Source: UBA5109 sp964606735 (GTDB lineage Bacteria; Pseudomonadota; Gammaproteobacteria; Pseudomonadales; Pseudohongiellaceae). Taken from it: 58,377 bases of DNA. The DNA lies in NCBI GenBank assembly GCA_964606735.1, contig CAZSHI010000012.1:1-58377 (forward strand), given 5' to 3'. The notes below the pieces were generated by a model, which saw only the letters and a program-made list of their open reading frames with translations, made no database searches and was not told the DNA's origin. Of this stretch, positions 42,797 through 51,316 are shown piece after piece. How positions within the stretch are numbered: position 1 is the first letter of the stretch; every line of letters starts with the position of its first letter. Made by a program: the position numbers and the translations under genes.

Positions 42797-43781
42797 GTTC
42801 CTGTCCCGCATATTCTTGCATCATGTGCAGTGCCGTTTGCAGCGTTTGGATATCGGCAGTGTTTTTATAGGCATTTTCACTTAAAAAGCGGCGAAACTGC
42901 TTGCCACCTGTCTGGCCATGAAAAAGACCCAGTATGTGTCTGGAAATATGACGCAGGGCAGTACCCTGCTCAAGTTCATCAAGGACATAAGGTAGTAGTT
43001 TCTCCAGAATTTTCAAGCGTTCCGGTACGGGTTCTTGGCTATTGAAGATAACGCGATCTACCTGCGCCAGTATATAGGGCTGCTGATAGGCTTCTCTTCC
43101 CAGCATGACACCATCCACATGCTGTAAATGCTGCCGGGCCTCTTCAAGTGATTTGATACCGCCGTTAATAATGATTTCCAGGTGAGGAAAATTTTTCTTT
43201 ATGGCATACACGCGCTCATAGTTAAGTGGCGGGATTTCACGGTTTTCCTTCGGGCTAAGGCCATCAAGAATGGCAATGCGCGCATGCAGAATAAAACACT
43301 GACAGCCTGCTGCTGAAACTTTGCGGATGAAGTTGGCCAGCTCCTCATAGGAGTCCATGTCATCGATGCCAATACGGCTTTTGACGGTAACCGGGATTGA
43401 TACGGCTGCCTGCATGGCGGCGATGCATTCGGCCACCAGTTCAGGTTCAGCCATGAGACAGGCACCTATTTTACCCTGTTGCACTCTGTCACTGGGACAA
43501 CCAGCATTAAGATTGACCTCGAGGTAGCCGGCTTTTTCGGCCATCTGAGAGCATTCAGCCAGTTGGGCAGGCTCACTGCCACCCAGTTGAATGGCTACCG
43601 GTTGTTCTGCAGCATTGAATTTCAACAGGCGTTCACGGTCACCATGTAATAAGGCGCCACAGCTTACCATTTCGGTATAGAGCAGGGCCTGTCGTGTCAG
43701 CAGACGCAGGAAATAGCGGCAATGCCGATCAGTCCAGTCCATCATTGGGGCGACACAAAATTTATGTGAAAGTTTACTCAT
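42780..43781 (-). CDS. dusA: tRNA-dihydrouridine(20/20a) synthase DusA
   Basis: Encodes 333 residues of the Dus flavoenzyme family: FCVAPMMDWTDRHCRYFLRLL at the N-terminus, LNAGCPSDRVQQGKIGACLM with the catalytic cysteine, VTVKSRIGID, and FILHARIAILDGLSPKENREIPPL, a DusA-specific stretch. It reduces uridines 20 and 20a in the tRNA D-loop using NADPH. It follows roxA and precedes the TerB gene on the minus strand. Confidence 0.95.
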   Translation of the reverse strand: MSKLSHKFCVAPMMDWTDRHCRYFLRLLTRQALLYTEMVSCGALLHGDRERLLKFNAAEQPVAIQLGGSEPAQLAECSQMAEKAGYLEVNLNAGCPSDRVQQGKIGACLMAEPELVAECIAAMQAAVSIPVTVKSRIGIDDMDSYEELANFIRKVSAAGCQCFILHARIAILDGLSPKENREIPPLNYERVYAIKKNFPHLEIIINGGIKSLEEARQHLQHVDGVMLGREAYQQPYILAQVDRVIFNSQEPVPERLKILEKLLPYVLDELEQGTALRHISRHILGLFHGQTGGKQFRRFLSENAYKNTADIQTLQTALHMMQEYAGQEHATEH

Positions 43782-43793
43782 GAAGCGATTAGC

Positions 43794-44942
43794 CTAATCA
43801 ATACTGATCAAGGAACCCTGGTTGTAGAGTGAACAGACCAGTGACAGTCGACTATTTGAGTGCATGACATCAGTCAGGGCCAGCCCTGTGAATTGACGGT
43901 CACAAAGTTGACGGACCAGTTCATGCAGATCGGCATCTTCAGCATCCAGCCTAAACCCTGTGCCGTCCGCAAACAAATACAGTGTTTTATCCAGAACTGA
44001 AAAGGCAAAACGTGCAGCCGGGTGTTTTTCCAGAACCATGGACTGGATTCCTGTAAGTAGCTCATCGGGTGAAAGTGTCCGCTCAGGCAGGTACTGCTGT
44101 TCGGCATACTTCCGTCGGGTCATGGTTTCAGCAAAACTACACAGTACAGCCTGCTTGTCCTGGGCCAGAGCTTTGATGATGTCCTGTACGCTTTGTAGTG
44201 TAGAGGGGGTGATTTCGGCTGTCTCTTGCTGGGGCATCAGTCTGCCGTCCTGATAACGCTGCTGCTCGCTGAGTTGTTCACTCAGGTGGGTACAGAATTC
44301 ATCCATGAGTTCGGCATGCGAAGGAGCCCTGAAGCCTATGGAATAACTCAGGGAAGGGCCCAGCGACACACCGTAGTGAGAATGCCCAGGCGGAATGTAC
44401 AGCATATCGCCAGTTTCCAGCAAAAACTCATCATGGGGTTTAAAATGTTTGAGGATTTTTAACTCGCTGTTACTTTGCAGTGGTGTCAATTCATTACAGG
44501 TATCCCCGAGTTGCCAGCGTCTTTTGCCCTGACCCTGAATGATGAAGACATCGTAATAATCAAAATGAGGACCCACGCCGCCCTGATCGGCAGCATAGCT
44601 GACCATGATGTCATCGAAACGCCAGTCGGGTATGAAAGAAAAATGTGAGTACAGAGACTTCAGTTTGGTAAACCAGACATCGACCGACTGTACCAGCAGA
44701 GTCCAGTCAGTTTCTGGCAGGGCAGTGAACTCGTCTTCGCTGAAGGGGCCGTTTTGCAGCAGCCAAGTGTCTTGCTTATGACTGACCAGTCTCGATTCGA
44801 CTTCTTCTTCACAGGCAAGGCCAGCCAGCTCTTCGGGACTCAAAGGGTCGCTAAAAGCAGGGAAGGCCTGTTTGAAGAGTAAGGGGCTTTTTTGCCAATA
44901 GTCCGAGAGAAATTTCTCAAGACTGACTGTGCTGTTAAACAT
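43794..44942 (-). CDS. roxA: Ribosomal protein uL16 arginine hydroxylase (YcfD/RoxA, JmjC cupin)
   Basis: Encodes 382 residues. The JmjC double-stranded beta-helix contains GVGPHFDYYDVFIIQGQGKRRWQLG, giving the H-x-D iron ligands, and a second His in YIPPGHSHYGVSLG. The C-terminal winged-helix region follows. RoxA is a 2-oxoglutarate and Fe(II)-dependent oxygenase that hydroxylates an arginine in ribosomal protein L16. The start overlaps the purB stop by one base; the purB-roxA pairing is common in pseudomonads. Confidence 0.92.
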   Translation of the reverse strand: MFNSTVSLEKFLSDYWQKSPLLFKQAFPAFSDPLSPEELAGLACEEEVESRLVSHKQDTWLLQNGPFSEDEFTALPETDWTLLVQSVDVWFTKLKSLYSHFSFIPDWRFDDIMVSYAADQGGVGPHFDYYDVFIIQGQGKRRWQLGDTCNELTPLQSNSELKILKHFKPHDEFLLETGDMLYIPPGHSHYGVSLGPSLSYSIGFRAPSHAELMDEFCTHLSEQLSEQQRYQDGRLMPQQETAEITPSTLQSVQDIIKALAQDKQAVLCSFAETMTRRKYAEQQYLPERTLSPDELLTGIQSMVLEKHPAARFAFSVLDKTLYLFADGTGFRLDAEDADLHELVRQLCDRQFTGLALTDVMHSNSRLSLVCSLYNQGSLISID

Positions 44943-46309
44943 CAGATACGCTTGGCCTGCTGTGCAGCGTTACCGATGTAGTTGGCAGGGCTCAGTTTTT
45001 TCAATTCGACCTTAACCGCGTCAGGTAATTCCAGTGTATCAATGAACTCTGCCAGAACAGCAGCATTAATCTGCTGCCCACGCGTCAGGGCTTTCAGTTT
45101 TTCGTAAGGCTCTGGCACATCGTAACGGCGCATAACGGTCTGTATAGCTTCAGCCAGTACTTCCCAGCTGGCATCGAGGTCTGCTTCGAGTTTGCTTGCA
45201 TCGATCATCAGTTTGGAAAGTCCTTTCAGGCAGGCCTGGTAGGCAATCGTTCCATGTGCGAAGCCGACGCCTATATTACGCAGAACGGTTGAATCAGTCA
45301 GATCACGTTGCCACCGAGAAATCGGCAGCTTTTCTGCCAGGTGTCCCATAATGGCATTGGCAAGTCCCAGATTGCCTTCGGAATTTTCAAAATCAATCGG
45401 GTTAACCTTGTGAGGCATGGTGGATGAACCTACTTCGCCGGCAACCATTTTCTGCTTGAAATAAGCCTGAGAAATATATGCCCAGACATCACGGTTGAAA
45501 TCGATCAGTATGGTATTGAAACGACAGACGGCATCAAATAATTCAGCGATATAGTCATGAGGTTCAATCTGGGTGGTGTAGGGGTTCCATGACAGTCCAA
45601 GCTTGGCAATCAGGGCCTGGGCATTGGCTTCCCAGTCGACATCCGGGTAGGTGACCATGTGGGCATTGTAATTTCCAACGGCACCATTGATCTTGCCAAG
45701 GATTTCACATTCGGAAATCTGTCGGTACTGGCGTTCGAGCCTGGCCAGCGTGTTAGCAAACTCTTTTCCCATGGTACTCGGCGTGGCTGTTTGCCCGTGT
45801 GTACGTGAAAGCAGTGGCATGTCGGCATATTCATGCGCCTTGTCACGGATTGCGTTCATCAGCGTTTTCAGTTCTGGCAAGAGACAGTCATGGCGGTAAT
45901 CCTTGAGCATGAGCGCATAAGAGAGGTTATTGATGTCTTCAGAGGTGCAGGCAAAATGTACAAATTCCTTTATATCATTTAACTCATTGTTTTTACTGAA
46001 AATATCCTTAATGAAGTATTCAACGGCCTTGACGTCATGATTGGTAATGGCTTCCCGGTCTTTTACCCATTGTGCCTGTTCCTCTGAAAAGTCCTGGATC
46101 AGGGTTTCAATCAATGCCCTTGCATTCTTGCTGAGTGCCGGAACCTCAGGTATTCCGGGGTTTTCGGCCAGTTGTTGAAACCAGCGCAGCTCCACAATGA
46201 CCCGGTAACGGATCAGGGCAAATTCACTGAAATAGCCGTTCAGCTTGTCGGTTTTGCTGTGATAACGGCCGTCAATAGGGGAAATGGCGGTAAGGCTTGT
46301 CAGCGACAT
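44942..46309 (-). CDS. purB: Adenylosuccinate lyase
   Basis: Encodes 455 residues of the fumarase/aspartase superfamily with the signature GSSTMPHKVNPIDFENSEGN carrying the catalytic serine loop, plus FVHFACTSEDINNLSYALML and LLSRTHGQTATPSTMGKEFA. It acts twice in purine synthesis, cleaving SAICAR and adenylosuccinate. Overlap with roxA couples the two. Upstream, where hflD and mnmA would normally lie, there is instead vapBC on the other strand and an MFS gene. Confidence 0.96.
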   Translation of the reverse strand: MSLTSLTAISPIDGRYHSKTDKLNGYFSEFALIRYRVIVELRWFQQLAENPGIPEVPALSKNARALIETLIQDFSEEQAQWVKDREAITNHDVKAVEYFIKDIFSKNNELNDIKEFVHFACTSEDINNLSYALMLKDYRHDCLLPELKTLMNAIRDKAHEYADMPLLSRTHGQTATPSTMGKEFANTLARLERQYRQISECEILGKINGAVGNYNAHMVTYPDVDWEANAQALIAKLGLSWNPYTTQIEPHDYIAELFDAVCRFNTILIDFNRDVWAYISQAYFKQKMVAGEVGSSTMPHKVNPIDFENSEGNLGLANAIMGHLAEKLPISRWQRDLTDSTVLRNIGVGFAHGTIAYQACLKGLSKLMIDASKLEADLDASWEVLAEAIQTVMRRYDVPEPYEKLKALTRGQQINAAVLAEFIDTLELPDAVKVELKKLSPANYIGNAAQQAKRI

Positions 46310-46371
46310 AAGCAGGCAGGTCCATCATTTGCGAAAAGTCCATGATACCCAAATATGCCTTTAAAAGCAGC

Positions 46372-46399
46372 CATATAGCTGGCATATGTTTGACATATG
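46372..46399 (+). repeat. Three helically phased CATATR repeats upstream of vapB (candidate operator)
   Basis: CATATA (46372), CATATG (46383) and CATATG (46394) begin exactly 11 bases apart, one helical turn; the last overlaps the vapB -35 box. The last two also form an inverted repeat around TTTGA. This is a likely binding site for the VapB or VapBC complex. Confidence 0.6.
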
Positions 46400-46417
46400 A
46401 TATTTTGGGCTTATACT
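46390..46417 (+). promoter_or_regulatory. Promoter of vapBC
   Basis: TTGACA (46390-46395, perfect -35) and TATACT (46412-46417) with a 16-base spacer. The ribosome site AGGAGG (46435-46440) is optimal for the ATG at 46446. The CATATG repeats overlap the -35. Confidence 0.8.
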
Positions 46418-46445
46418 GCTGGGAAATGCCATTTAGGAGGCTGGA

Positions 46446-46664
46446 ATGAGCACCAGGGCCAAGATATTTACCAACGGACGCAATCAAGCCGTACGTATTC
46501 CAAGGGAACTGGAGTTCAAGGGCGTAGATGCCGTGCTGATCAGCAAACAGGGCAATGGCCTGCTTTTGACTCCGGTGCGTAGTACCTGGAGTTCATTTCA
46601 GCAGGAAGCCGCTGCAGATGAGGACTTTATGCGTATTCGGCCTCGACTGATAAAAAGTAGCTGA
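46446..46664 (+). CDS. vapB: VapB-type antitoxin (AbrB/SpoVT fold)
   Basis: Encodes 72 residues: swapped-hairpin DNA-binding domain AKIFTNGRNQAVRIPRELEFKGVDAVLISKQGNGLLLTPV, as in VapB of enteric bacteria, then an acidic tail (QQEAAADEDFMRIRPRL) that should wrap the toxin. It neutralises the PIN-domain protein encoded 5 bases downstream and represses the operon through the CATATG repeats. The pair lies on the plus strand between minus-strand purB and MFS genes. Confidence 0.9.
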   Translation: MSTRAKIFTNGRNQAVRIPRELEFKGVDAVLISKQGNGLLLTPVRSTWSSFQQEAAADEDFMRIRPRLIKSS

Positions 46665-46669
46665 TTCCC

Positions 46670-47110
46670 ATGTTGCTGCTGCTCAGCCCTGACATTTGCC
46701 GGCACATTATCCTTACTCGTGATCCGGTCGCCCTTGAAGTACTGGAATACTGGTCTTCTCAGGGGCATGAAATCATGCTCTCAGCCGTAACCTATGCTGA
46801 ACTGGTAGCTGGAGCACTGCAGACAGCTGATAAGCAAAAGCATATGGGACTGGTAAAAGCCTTCTGCGAGAGGCTGGATGCGGTCGTTCCCTGGGATGGT
46901 GACGCTGTTGATCAGTATACCGATATCCAGATGCAGGCTCTGGTATCAGGGCAGGCAGCCAATATGAACAATGCCATGCTGGCAGCACATGCGATTAGTC
47001 TGGATGCCCGTCTTTTATGTCTGAACAGCAAGCCTTTCAGTGGTATCGAACAGCTTAAACTGCTGGAACTGGCTGAGCTGGCAGATAGGGAACTGGGTAC
47101 CACTCAGTAG
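46670..47110 (+). CDS. vapC: VapC-type PIN-domain protein with degraded active site
   Basis: Encodes 146 residues with the PIN fold of VapC (SAVTYAELVAGAL, LDAVVPWDGDAVDQYTDIQ, NAMLAAHAISLDARLL). VapC toxins cleave initiator tRNA or rRNA with four acidic residues. Glu44 is kept, but the usual LDTN at the start reads LSPD, and the usual Asp before the AAHA helix is Asn101. Two acidic positions are therefore lost or shifted. The toxin may be inactive, altered or kept as a co-repressor. An Asp8 close to the usual site could partly compensate. Confidence 0.82.
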   Translation: MLLLLSPDICRHIILTRDPVALEVLEYWSSQGHEIMLSAVTYAELVAGALQTADKQKHMGLVKAFCERLDAVVPWDGDAVDQYTDIQMQALVSGQAANMNNAMLAAHAISLDARLLCLNSKPFSGIEQLKLLELAELADRELGTTQ

Positions 47111-47131
47111 TGTATGATTCAAAGTCGTAGC

Positions 47132-47164
47132 AAAAAAAAGGGCAGCCTAAGCTGCCCTTTTTTT
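47132..47164. terminator. Bidirectional rho-independent terminator
   Basis: GGGCAGC (47140-47146), loop CTAA, GCTGCCC (47151-47157), with AAAAAAAA on the left and TTTTTTT on the right. It can stop vapBC transcription from the left and the MFS gene from the right. Confidence 0.93.
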
Positions 47165-47181
47165 ATTGGAAGTTCATAGCA

Positions 47182-48456
47182 TCAGGCTATGGGTCCCGTT
47201 TCGTCAATGGCCTGCGGTGCAGCACGCTGGATTTTTATCGGAGCTGTCTCTTTCAGGAAAAGAGAAACCACGATACCCAGGGCAACGCCAATCACTGGTA
47301 CCCAGACGATGCTAGGTAAGCCCATGCTGTTGGCAACACCGCCAGCAATGGCCGGAGCAACACCGCCACCGAAGATTTCACCGGTTCCCACAACGATACC
47401 GATGGAAGCGGCAACCAGGCCAGTCGGTGCTGATTCAGTGGAAATCGGACCGGTAATCAGTGCCACGTTACCCAGACAGAAGAATGCAGTCAGGAACAGT
47501 GATACGAAAAGGGCGCCGATGCTGGGGCCAGTCTGGAAGAACCAGAAGACACAGATAGTGGCGCCAATAAAACCAATCGTACAAACTGGCTTACGGCCCA
47601 TTTTATCAGACAGTCCAGGCCAGCCGAACTGACCGAAGAATCCGCCAAAGCCCACAGCTGAAGCAACCAGCCCCATTTGACCCGGAGTCAGCTCAAGTAC
47701 GACCTGCAGATAAACAGGAACCATGGCACCCAGTACGAAAACACAGGACATGGCGCACATCAGCATGATCATACAGACAATGATGTTGGATGAAGAGAAT
47801 ACCTTGAACCAGGAAACATCCTTATGCTCAGCCTGTGCAACACCCAGTGCAGCTGCACCCATGGTGTCCTGTGGCTCTTTGAGTACCTTGATAAGGAAGG
47901 CAGCAACGATGAAACCGGGTACGGCTGCAATCCAGAAAATGATGCGCCAGGAGAAACCGGCTTCCAGCAACTGGGTGGCAATAATGGGCGCCAGGGCGAA
48001 ACCGATCAAGGCGAAACCACATTGTTGCAGACCCTGATTAAGGCCGCGTCGTTCCGGTTTGGAGGCAACTGCAACAGCAGTAAAGCTGGGTGCGGTATAG
48101 GAACCCTCAGCAGCGCCCATAATGGCCCTGATGGCAATCAACATGACCAGTGTCTGTATCATGCCGGTAAATCCACCCATCAGTGAGAAAAGAACAATAG
48201 CGGTGATAAGGATTTTTCGGTGTCCAATCTTGTCAGCCAGTCGGCCACTGAAGATGGCGAAAATACCCCAGGTGATACCGGTCAGACCGGCCAGCGTACC
48301 TACCGTACCTGGTTCGAAACCCAGCTCGGCAATCATGGTTGGCCAGAGTGATGAAAGAATCCAGCGGTCCAGACCTACCAGGCCGAAACCCAGGGCAAGT
48401 AGAAGAACCACCTTCCATTCGTATTCTGTATCCCAGTTATTATTGTTTTGTTGCAT
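47182..48456 (-). CDS. MFS transporter
   Basis: Encodes 424 residues with 12 predicted helices. The first loop has GRLADKIGHRKILI, the MFS motif A, repeated in the second half as WPGLSDKMGRKPVC. LDRWILSSLWPTMIAELGF and GAAEGSYTAPSF suggest an anion/organic acid-type permease of the ACS group, but the substrate cannot be told. ATG at 48456 follows GAAGGGGAT. It has its own promoter and terminator and stands between hflD and vapBC, interrupting the hflD-purB neighbourhood seen in pseudomonads. Confidence 0.85.
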   Translation of the reverse strand: MQQNNNNWDTEYEWKVVLLLALGFGLVGLDRWILSSLWPTMIAELGFEPGTVGTLAGLTGITWGIFAIFSGRLADKIGHRKILITAIVLFSLMGGFTGMIQTLVMLIAIRAIMGAAEGSYTAPSFTAVAVASKPERRGLNQGLQQCGFALIGFALAPIIATQLLEAGFSWRIIFWIAAVPGFIVAAFLIKVLKEPQDTMGAAALGVAQAEHKDVSWFKVFSSSNIIVCMIMLMCAMSCVFVLGAMVPVYLQVVLELTPGQMGLVASAVGFGGFFGQFGWPGLSDKMGRKPVCTIGFIGATICVFWFFQTGPSIGALFVSLFLTAFFCLGNVALITGPISTESAPTGLVAASIGIVVGTGEIFGGGVAPAIAGGVANSMGLPSIVWVPVIGVALGIVVSLFLKETAPIKIQRAAPQAIDETGPIA

Positions 48457-48495
48457 TAGTTTATCCCCTTCCAATAAAGCTAAAATGAAGCGTCG

Positions 48496-48524
48496 ATAAT
48501 AAACGCCATTTCCTGCTTTGTCTA
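48496..48524 (-). promoter_or_regulatory. Promoter of the MFS gene
   Basis: On the minus strand TAGACA (48524-48519) and TATTAT (48501-48496) are exactly 17 bases apart, 40 bases upstream of the ATG. Confidence 0.6.
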
Positions 48525-48566
48525 CGGCTCACAGCGTACTGGGAGGCATACGAACAGTCTGTCTGC

Positions 48567-49205
48567 TCAGTTTCGTGATTGACTGAGGAGGCTTTGAATA
48601 TCAGTGGCAATTCTTCGCCGTAAAAGCAGGAAATGCCAACGCCTTCCACCCAATTGACGCCAGAGGACTGCTGAACGGATGCCAGCCAATAATACGGATC
48701 GGACGGTATTGGCTATGGCCGAGTTTTTCAGGTATTGCGGGTTGCCCTGTACCTGAATACGAAAGGACAGGGTGCTGATGGTACGCTGGTAGAGTTGTGA
48801 CAGTTGTTCGATCACGCCGGGATTATCGGCAATCTGCATGCTGGATTGCTGACTGAATTCCTGGGTTTGTGTCAGGCCATCCGCAATAAGCTGCATCATG
48901 TCCGGGTGTTTGCATAGTCGTGCTTCCAGGTAAACCATGCCAATAAAATAACGCATCAGTTCCGGATTCCTCAGTGAGTTTGCCTTACTGATGAAAATCT
49001 CCTCCAGCACCTGAAGCCCCAGCGTCAGTCTGTTAATGCTGCCATATACTTCCAGGGTATTTTTGGGGCTGGTTATAAAGAGACTTTCCAGGCAGGTGCT
49101 TAACTTGTCCTGGGCTGCCAGTCCCCGATGGGCTAGCTGGTCCACCAGAAAGGCAGACTGTGCGATGCCTGCCAGTGCCAGGGTCTGCTCTTCATGTTTG
49201 CTCAT
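48567..49205 (-). CDS. hflD: High-frequency lysogenization protein HflD homologue
   Basis: Encodes 212 mostly helical residues matching the HflD family: EEQTLALAGIAQSAFLVDQLAHRG at the start, LTLGLQVLEEIF, LMRYFIGMVYLEARL, and a C-terminal RSVLLAGIRSAVLWRQLGGRRWHFLLLRRRI. In E. coli HflD is a peripheral membrane protein that binds phage lambda CII; its native role is unclear. The gene overlaps the end of mnmA by 4 bases, the common mnmA-hflD arrangement. Confidence 0.93.
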   Translation of the reverse strand: MSKHEEQTLALAGIAQSAFLVDQLAHRGLAAQDKLSTCLESLFITSPKNTLEVYGSINRLTLGLQVLEEIFISKANSLRNPELMRYFIGMVYLEARLCKHPDMMQLIADGLTQTQEFSQQSSMQIADNPGVIEQLSQLYQRTISTLSFRIQVQGNPQYLKNSAIANTVRSVLLAGIRSAVLWRQLGGRRWHFLLLRRRIATDIQSLLSQSRN

Positions 49206-50308
49206 GTGGCATCCTGTTGGGCAAGGTTACTGGCAATGACGGCACCTCCCAGACAAATATCACCCTGATAGAACACCGCAAACTGACCTGGGGTGATGCT
49301 GCGCTGTGGCTCGTCAAATTCCAGCTCATAAGTCTCGTCCACTTTTCGCAGCTGGCAGGACTGGTCAGCCTGTCGATAACGTATTTTGACCTGACAGTTC
49401 AGGGGCAAGTCGGGAGCGTCATCATTGATCCAGCTGAGTTGCTGAGCCTGTAAATAACGACTGAACAGTAATGGGTGTTTATTACCCTGCACCACAATCA
49501 GCACATTTCGCGCTAGATCCTTGGCGGCGACATACCAGGGCGCTTCATCCTGACCTTTAACACCGCCGATGCCTAGCCCCTGTCGCTGCCCCAGCGTGTG
49601 ATACATCAGGCCTTGATGCTGTCCCAGAATGTTTCCCTCAGGGTCTTCTATATTGCCCGGTTGGGCAGGCAGGTAATTTTCCAGAAAATCCTTGAAACGG
49701 CGTTCACCAATGAAGCAGATACCGGTACTGTCTTTTTTATCATGAGTGCGCAAGCCATGCTGTTGCGCCAGTTCCCTGACTGCGGATTTTTCGAGTTCGC
49801 CGACGGGAAACAGACTTTGAGCCAGCTGTTGTTCTTTTACCGCACACAAAAAGTAGCTCTGGTCCTTGTTGCTATCGAGACCTTTGAGCAGATAGGTATG
49901 CCCGTCCTTTTCGCGCTTACGCACATAATGACCAGTGGCAATCAGGTCGGCATCCAGCTCTATGGCATAATCCAGAAAAGCCTTGAATTTTATTTCACGG
50001 TTGCACAGTACATCCGGGTTGGGAGTGCGTCCTGCCTGATACTCCTGCAGGAAATGCTCGAACACATTGTCCCAGTATTCCGCAGCGAAATTTGCACTGT
50101 GCAGTTTGATGCCGAGCCTGTCGCAGACAGCCTGTGCATCGGCCAGGTCTTCTTTGGCGGTACAGTATTCGGTGCCATCATCTTCTTCCCAGTTTTTCAT
50201 GAACAGGCCTTCGACCTGATAACCCTGTTCCAGCAGCAACAGCGCGGCTACCGATGAGTCAACGCCACCAGACATACCGACAATGACTTTGGTTTGGGCA
50301 TTAGTCAT
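49202..50308 (-). CDS. mnmA: tRNA-specific 2-thiouridylase MnmA
   Basis: Encodes 368 residues: PP-loop VGMSGGVDSSVAALLL, the first catalytic cysteine in DVLCNREIKFKAF, and the second in DSTGICFIGERRFKDFL. The C-terminal domain contains PGQFAVFYQGDICLGG. MnmA puts sulfur on U34 of tRNA-Lys, -Glu and -Gln. It overlaps nudJ by 8 bases upstream and hflD by 4 downstream. Confidence 0.96.
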   Translation of the reverse strand: MTNAQTKVIVGMSGGVDSSVAALLLLEQGYQVEGLFMKNWEEDDGTEYCTAKEDLADAQAVCDRLGIKLHSANFAAEYWDNVFEHFLQEYQAGRTPNPDVLCNREIKFKAFLDYAIELDADLIATGHYVRKREKDGHTYLLKGLDSNKDQSYFLCAVKEQQLAQSLFPVGELEKSAVRELAQQHGLRTHDKKDSTGICFIGERRFKDFLENYLPAQPGNIEDPEGNILGQHQGLMYHTLGQRQGLGIGGVKGQDEAPWYVAAKDLARNVLIVVQGNKHPLLFSRYLQAQQLSWINDDAPDLPLNCQVKIRYRQADQSCQLRKVDETYELEFDEPQRSITPGQFAVFYQGDICLGGAVIASNLAQQDAT

Positions 50309-50747
50309 GGCTGTAGATGGCGCTCAGTGGAAATTGTTGGCCACGTAGGTAATCTTCAAGCACTTTGCGCACAATGGGGCTGCGGGCCTGAAAATCATCG
50401 GCCAGAATGGTCTCGGCGCTCAGCCAGTGGGTCTGAACAATATCCGGATCCAGAGCGCGCTTCGGGTCATGTCTGAGTGGCTGGGCAATAAAGCAGTGTC
50501 TTATATAGGTAATGCCATTGGCTGCTGACAGGTATTGATAGGTTCCCAGGTAGGCGCTGAGTTCAACTTCCCAAGCTGTTTCTTCCAGGGTTTCACGCAG
50601 GGCTGCTTCGAACAGGCTTTCGTTTGCATCCAGATGACCTGCCGGCTGGTTAAATACCTGCTGGCCTGCTTCTTTTTCCTCAACCATGAGAAAGCGGCCA
50701 TTCTGTTCTACAATGGTGGCGACTGTTGTATGCGGGTACCAGCTCAT
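50301..50747 (-). CDS. nudJ: Nudix hydrolase, NudJ-like phosphatase
   Basis: Encodes 148 residues. The Nudix box reads GHLDANESLFEAALRETLEETAWEV, fitting GX5EX7REUXEEXGU apart from the last Gly, which is Ala. WYPHTTVATIVEQNGRFLMVEEK and FNQPAGHL match NudJ (YmfB), a thiamine pyrophosphate/HMP-PP and nucleoside triphosphate phosphatase located next to mnmA in many gammaproteobacteria. It is divergent from moaC. Confidence 0.9.
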   Translation of the reverse strand: MSWYPHTTVATIVEQNGRFLMVEEKEAGQQVFNQPAGHLDANESLFEAALRETLEETAWEVELSAYLGTYQYLSAANGITYIRHCFIAQPLRHDPKRALDPDIVQTHWLSAETILADDFQARSPIVRKVLEDYLRGQQFPLSAIYSHD

Positions 50748-50833
50748 AAGGCGGGCATGCTACCTGAAATCCAGCTCCACTTAAACGACCGTCTAATGCG
50801 ATAATTGCCGATTTGACGAGGGCAGCACACACA

Positions 50834-51316
50834 ATGAGCAAATTAAGCCATCTTGATGAAGAGGGCCGGGCACAGATGGTTGATGTCGGCAACAAGGACA
50901 TCACCCAGCGCAGTGCGACGGCTGAAGCCAGGGTAAGCATGCAGGCTGAAACCCTGGACATGATTCTTGAGGGCAAGCACAAGAAGGGAGATGTGTTTGC
51001 AGTGGCAAGAATAGCCGGCATTCAGGCTGCCAAGAAATGTGCTGATCTGATTCCCCTGTGTCACCCTTTGCTGCTCAGTTCCATCAATGTTGATATTCAG
51101 GGTGATGTGGAAAAGCAGCAAGTGCATATACTTGCTACCTGTAAATTAAATGGGCAGACCGGTGTGGAAATGGAAGCGCTGACCGCTGCTTCGGTGGCAG
51201 CATTGACGATCTATGATATGTGCAAGGCGGTTGACCGGGGCATGTCCATCAGCCAGGTGCAGTTACTGGATAAAGCCGGTGGTAAATCAGGTCACTGGCA
51301 GCGGGAAGGTAAATGA
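50834..51316 (+). CDS. moaC: Cyclic pyranopterin monophosphate synthase MoaC
   Basis: Encodes 160 residues: LSHLDEEGRAQMVDVGNKDITQRSATA, GDVFAVARIAGIQAAKKCADLIPLCHPLLL with the conserved HP, GVEMEALTAASVAALTIYDMCKAVD with the catalytic lysine region. It acts with MoaA in the first step of molybdopterin synthesis. ATG at 50834 (MSKLSH) fits family starts better than the upstream ATG at 50813. moaD overlaps its stop (ATGA). moaA and moaB are not in the window. Confidence 0.95.
   Translation: MSKLSHLDEEGRAQMVDVGNKDITQRSATAEARVSMQAETLDMILEGKHKKGDVFAVARIAGIQAAKKCADLIPLCHPLLLSSINVDIQGDVEKQQVHILATCKLNGQTGVEMEALTAASVAALTIYDMCKAVDRGMSISQVQLLDKAGGKSGHWQREGK

Noticed and set aside
49598..50257. Plus-strand open frame of 219 codons opposite mnmA
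   Set aside because: Shadow of the conserved thiouridylase gene; no recognisable protein.
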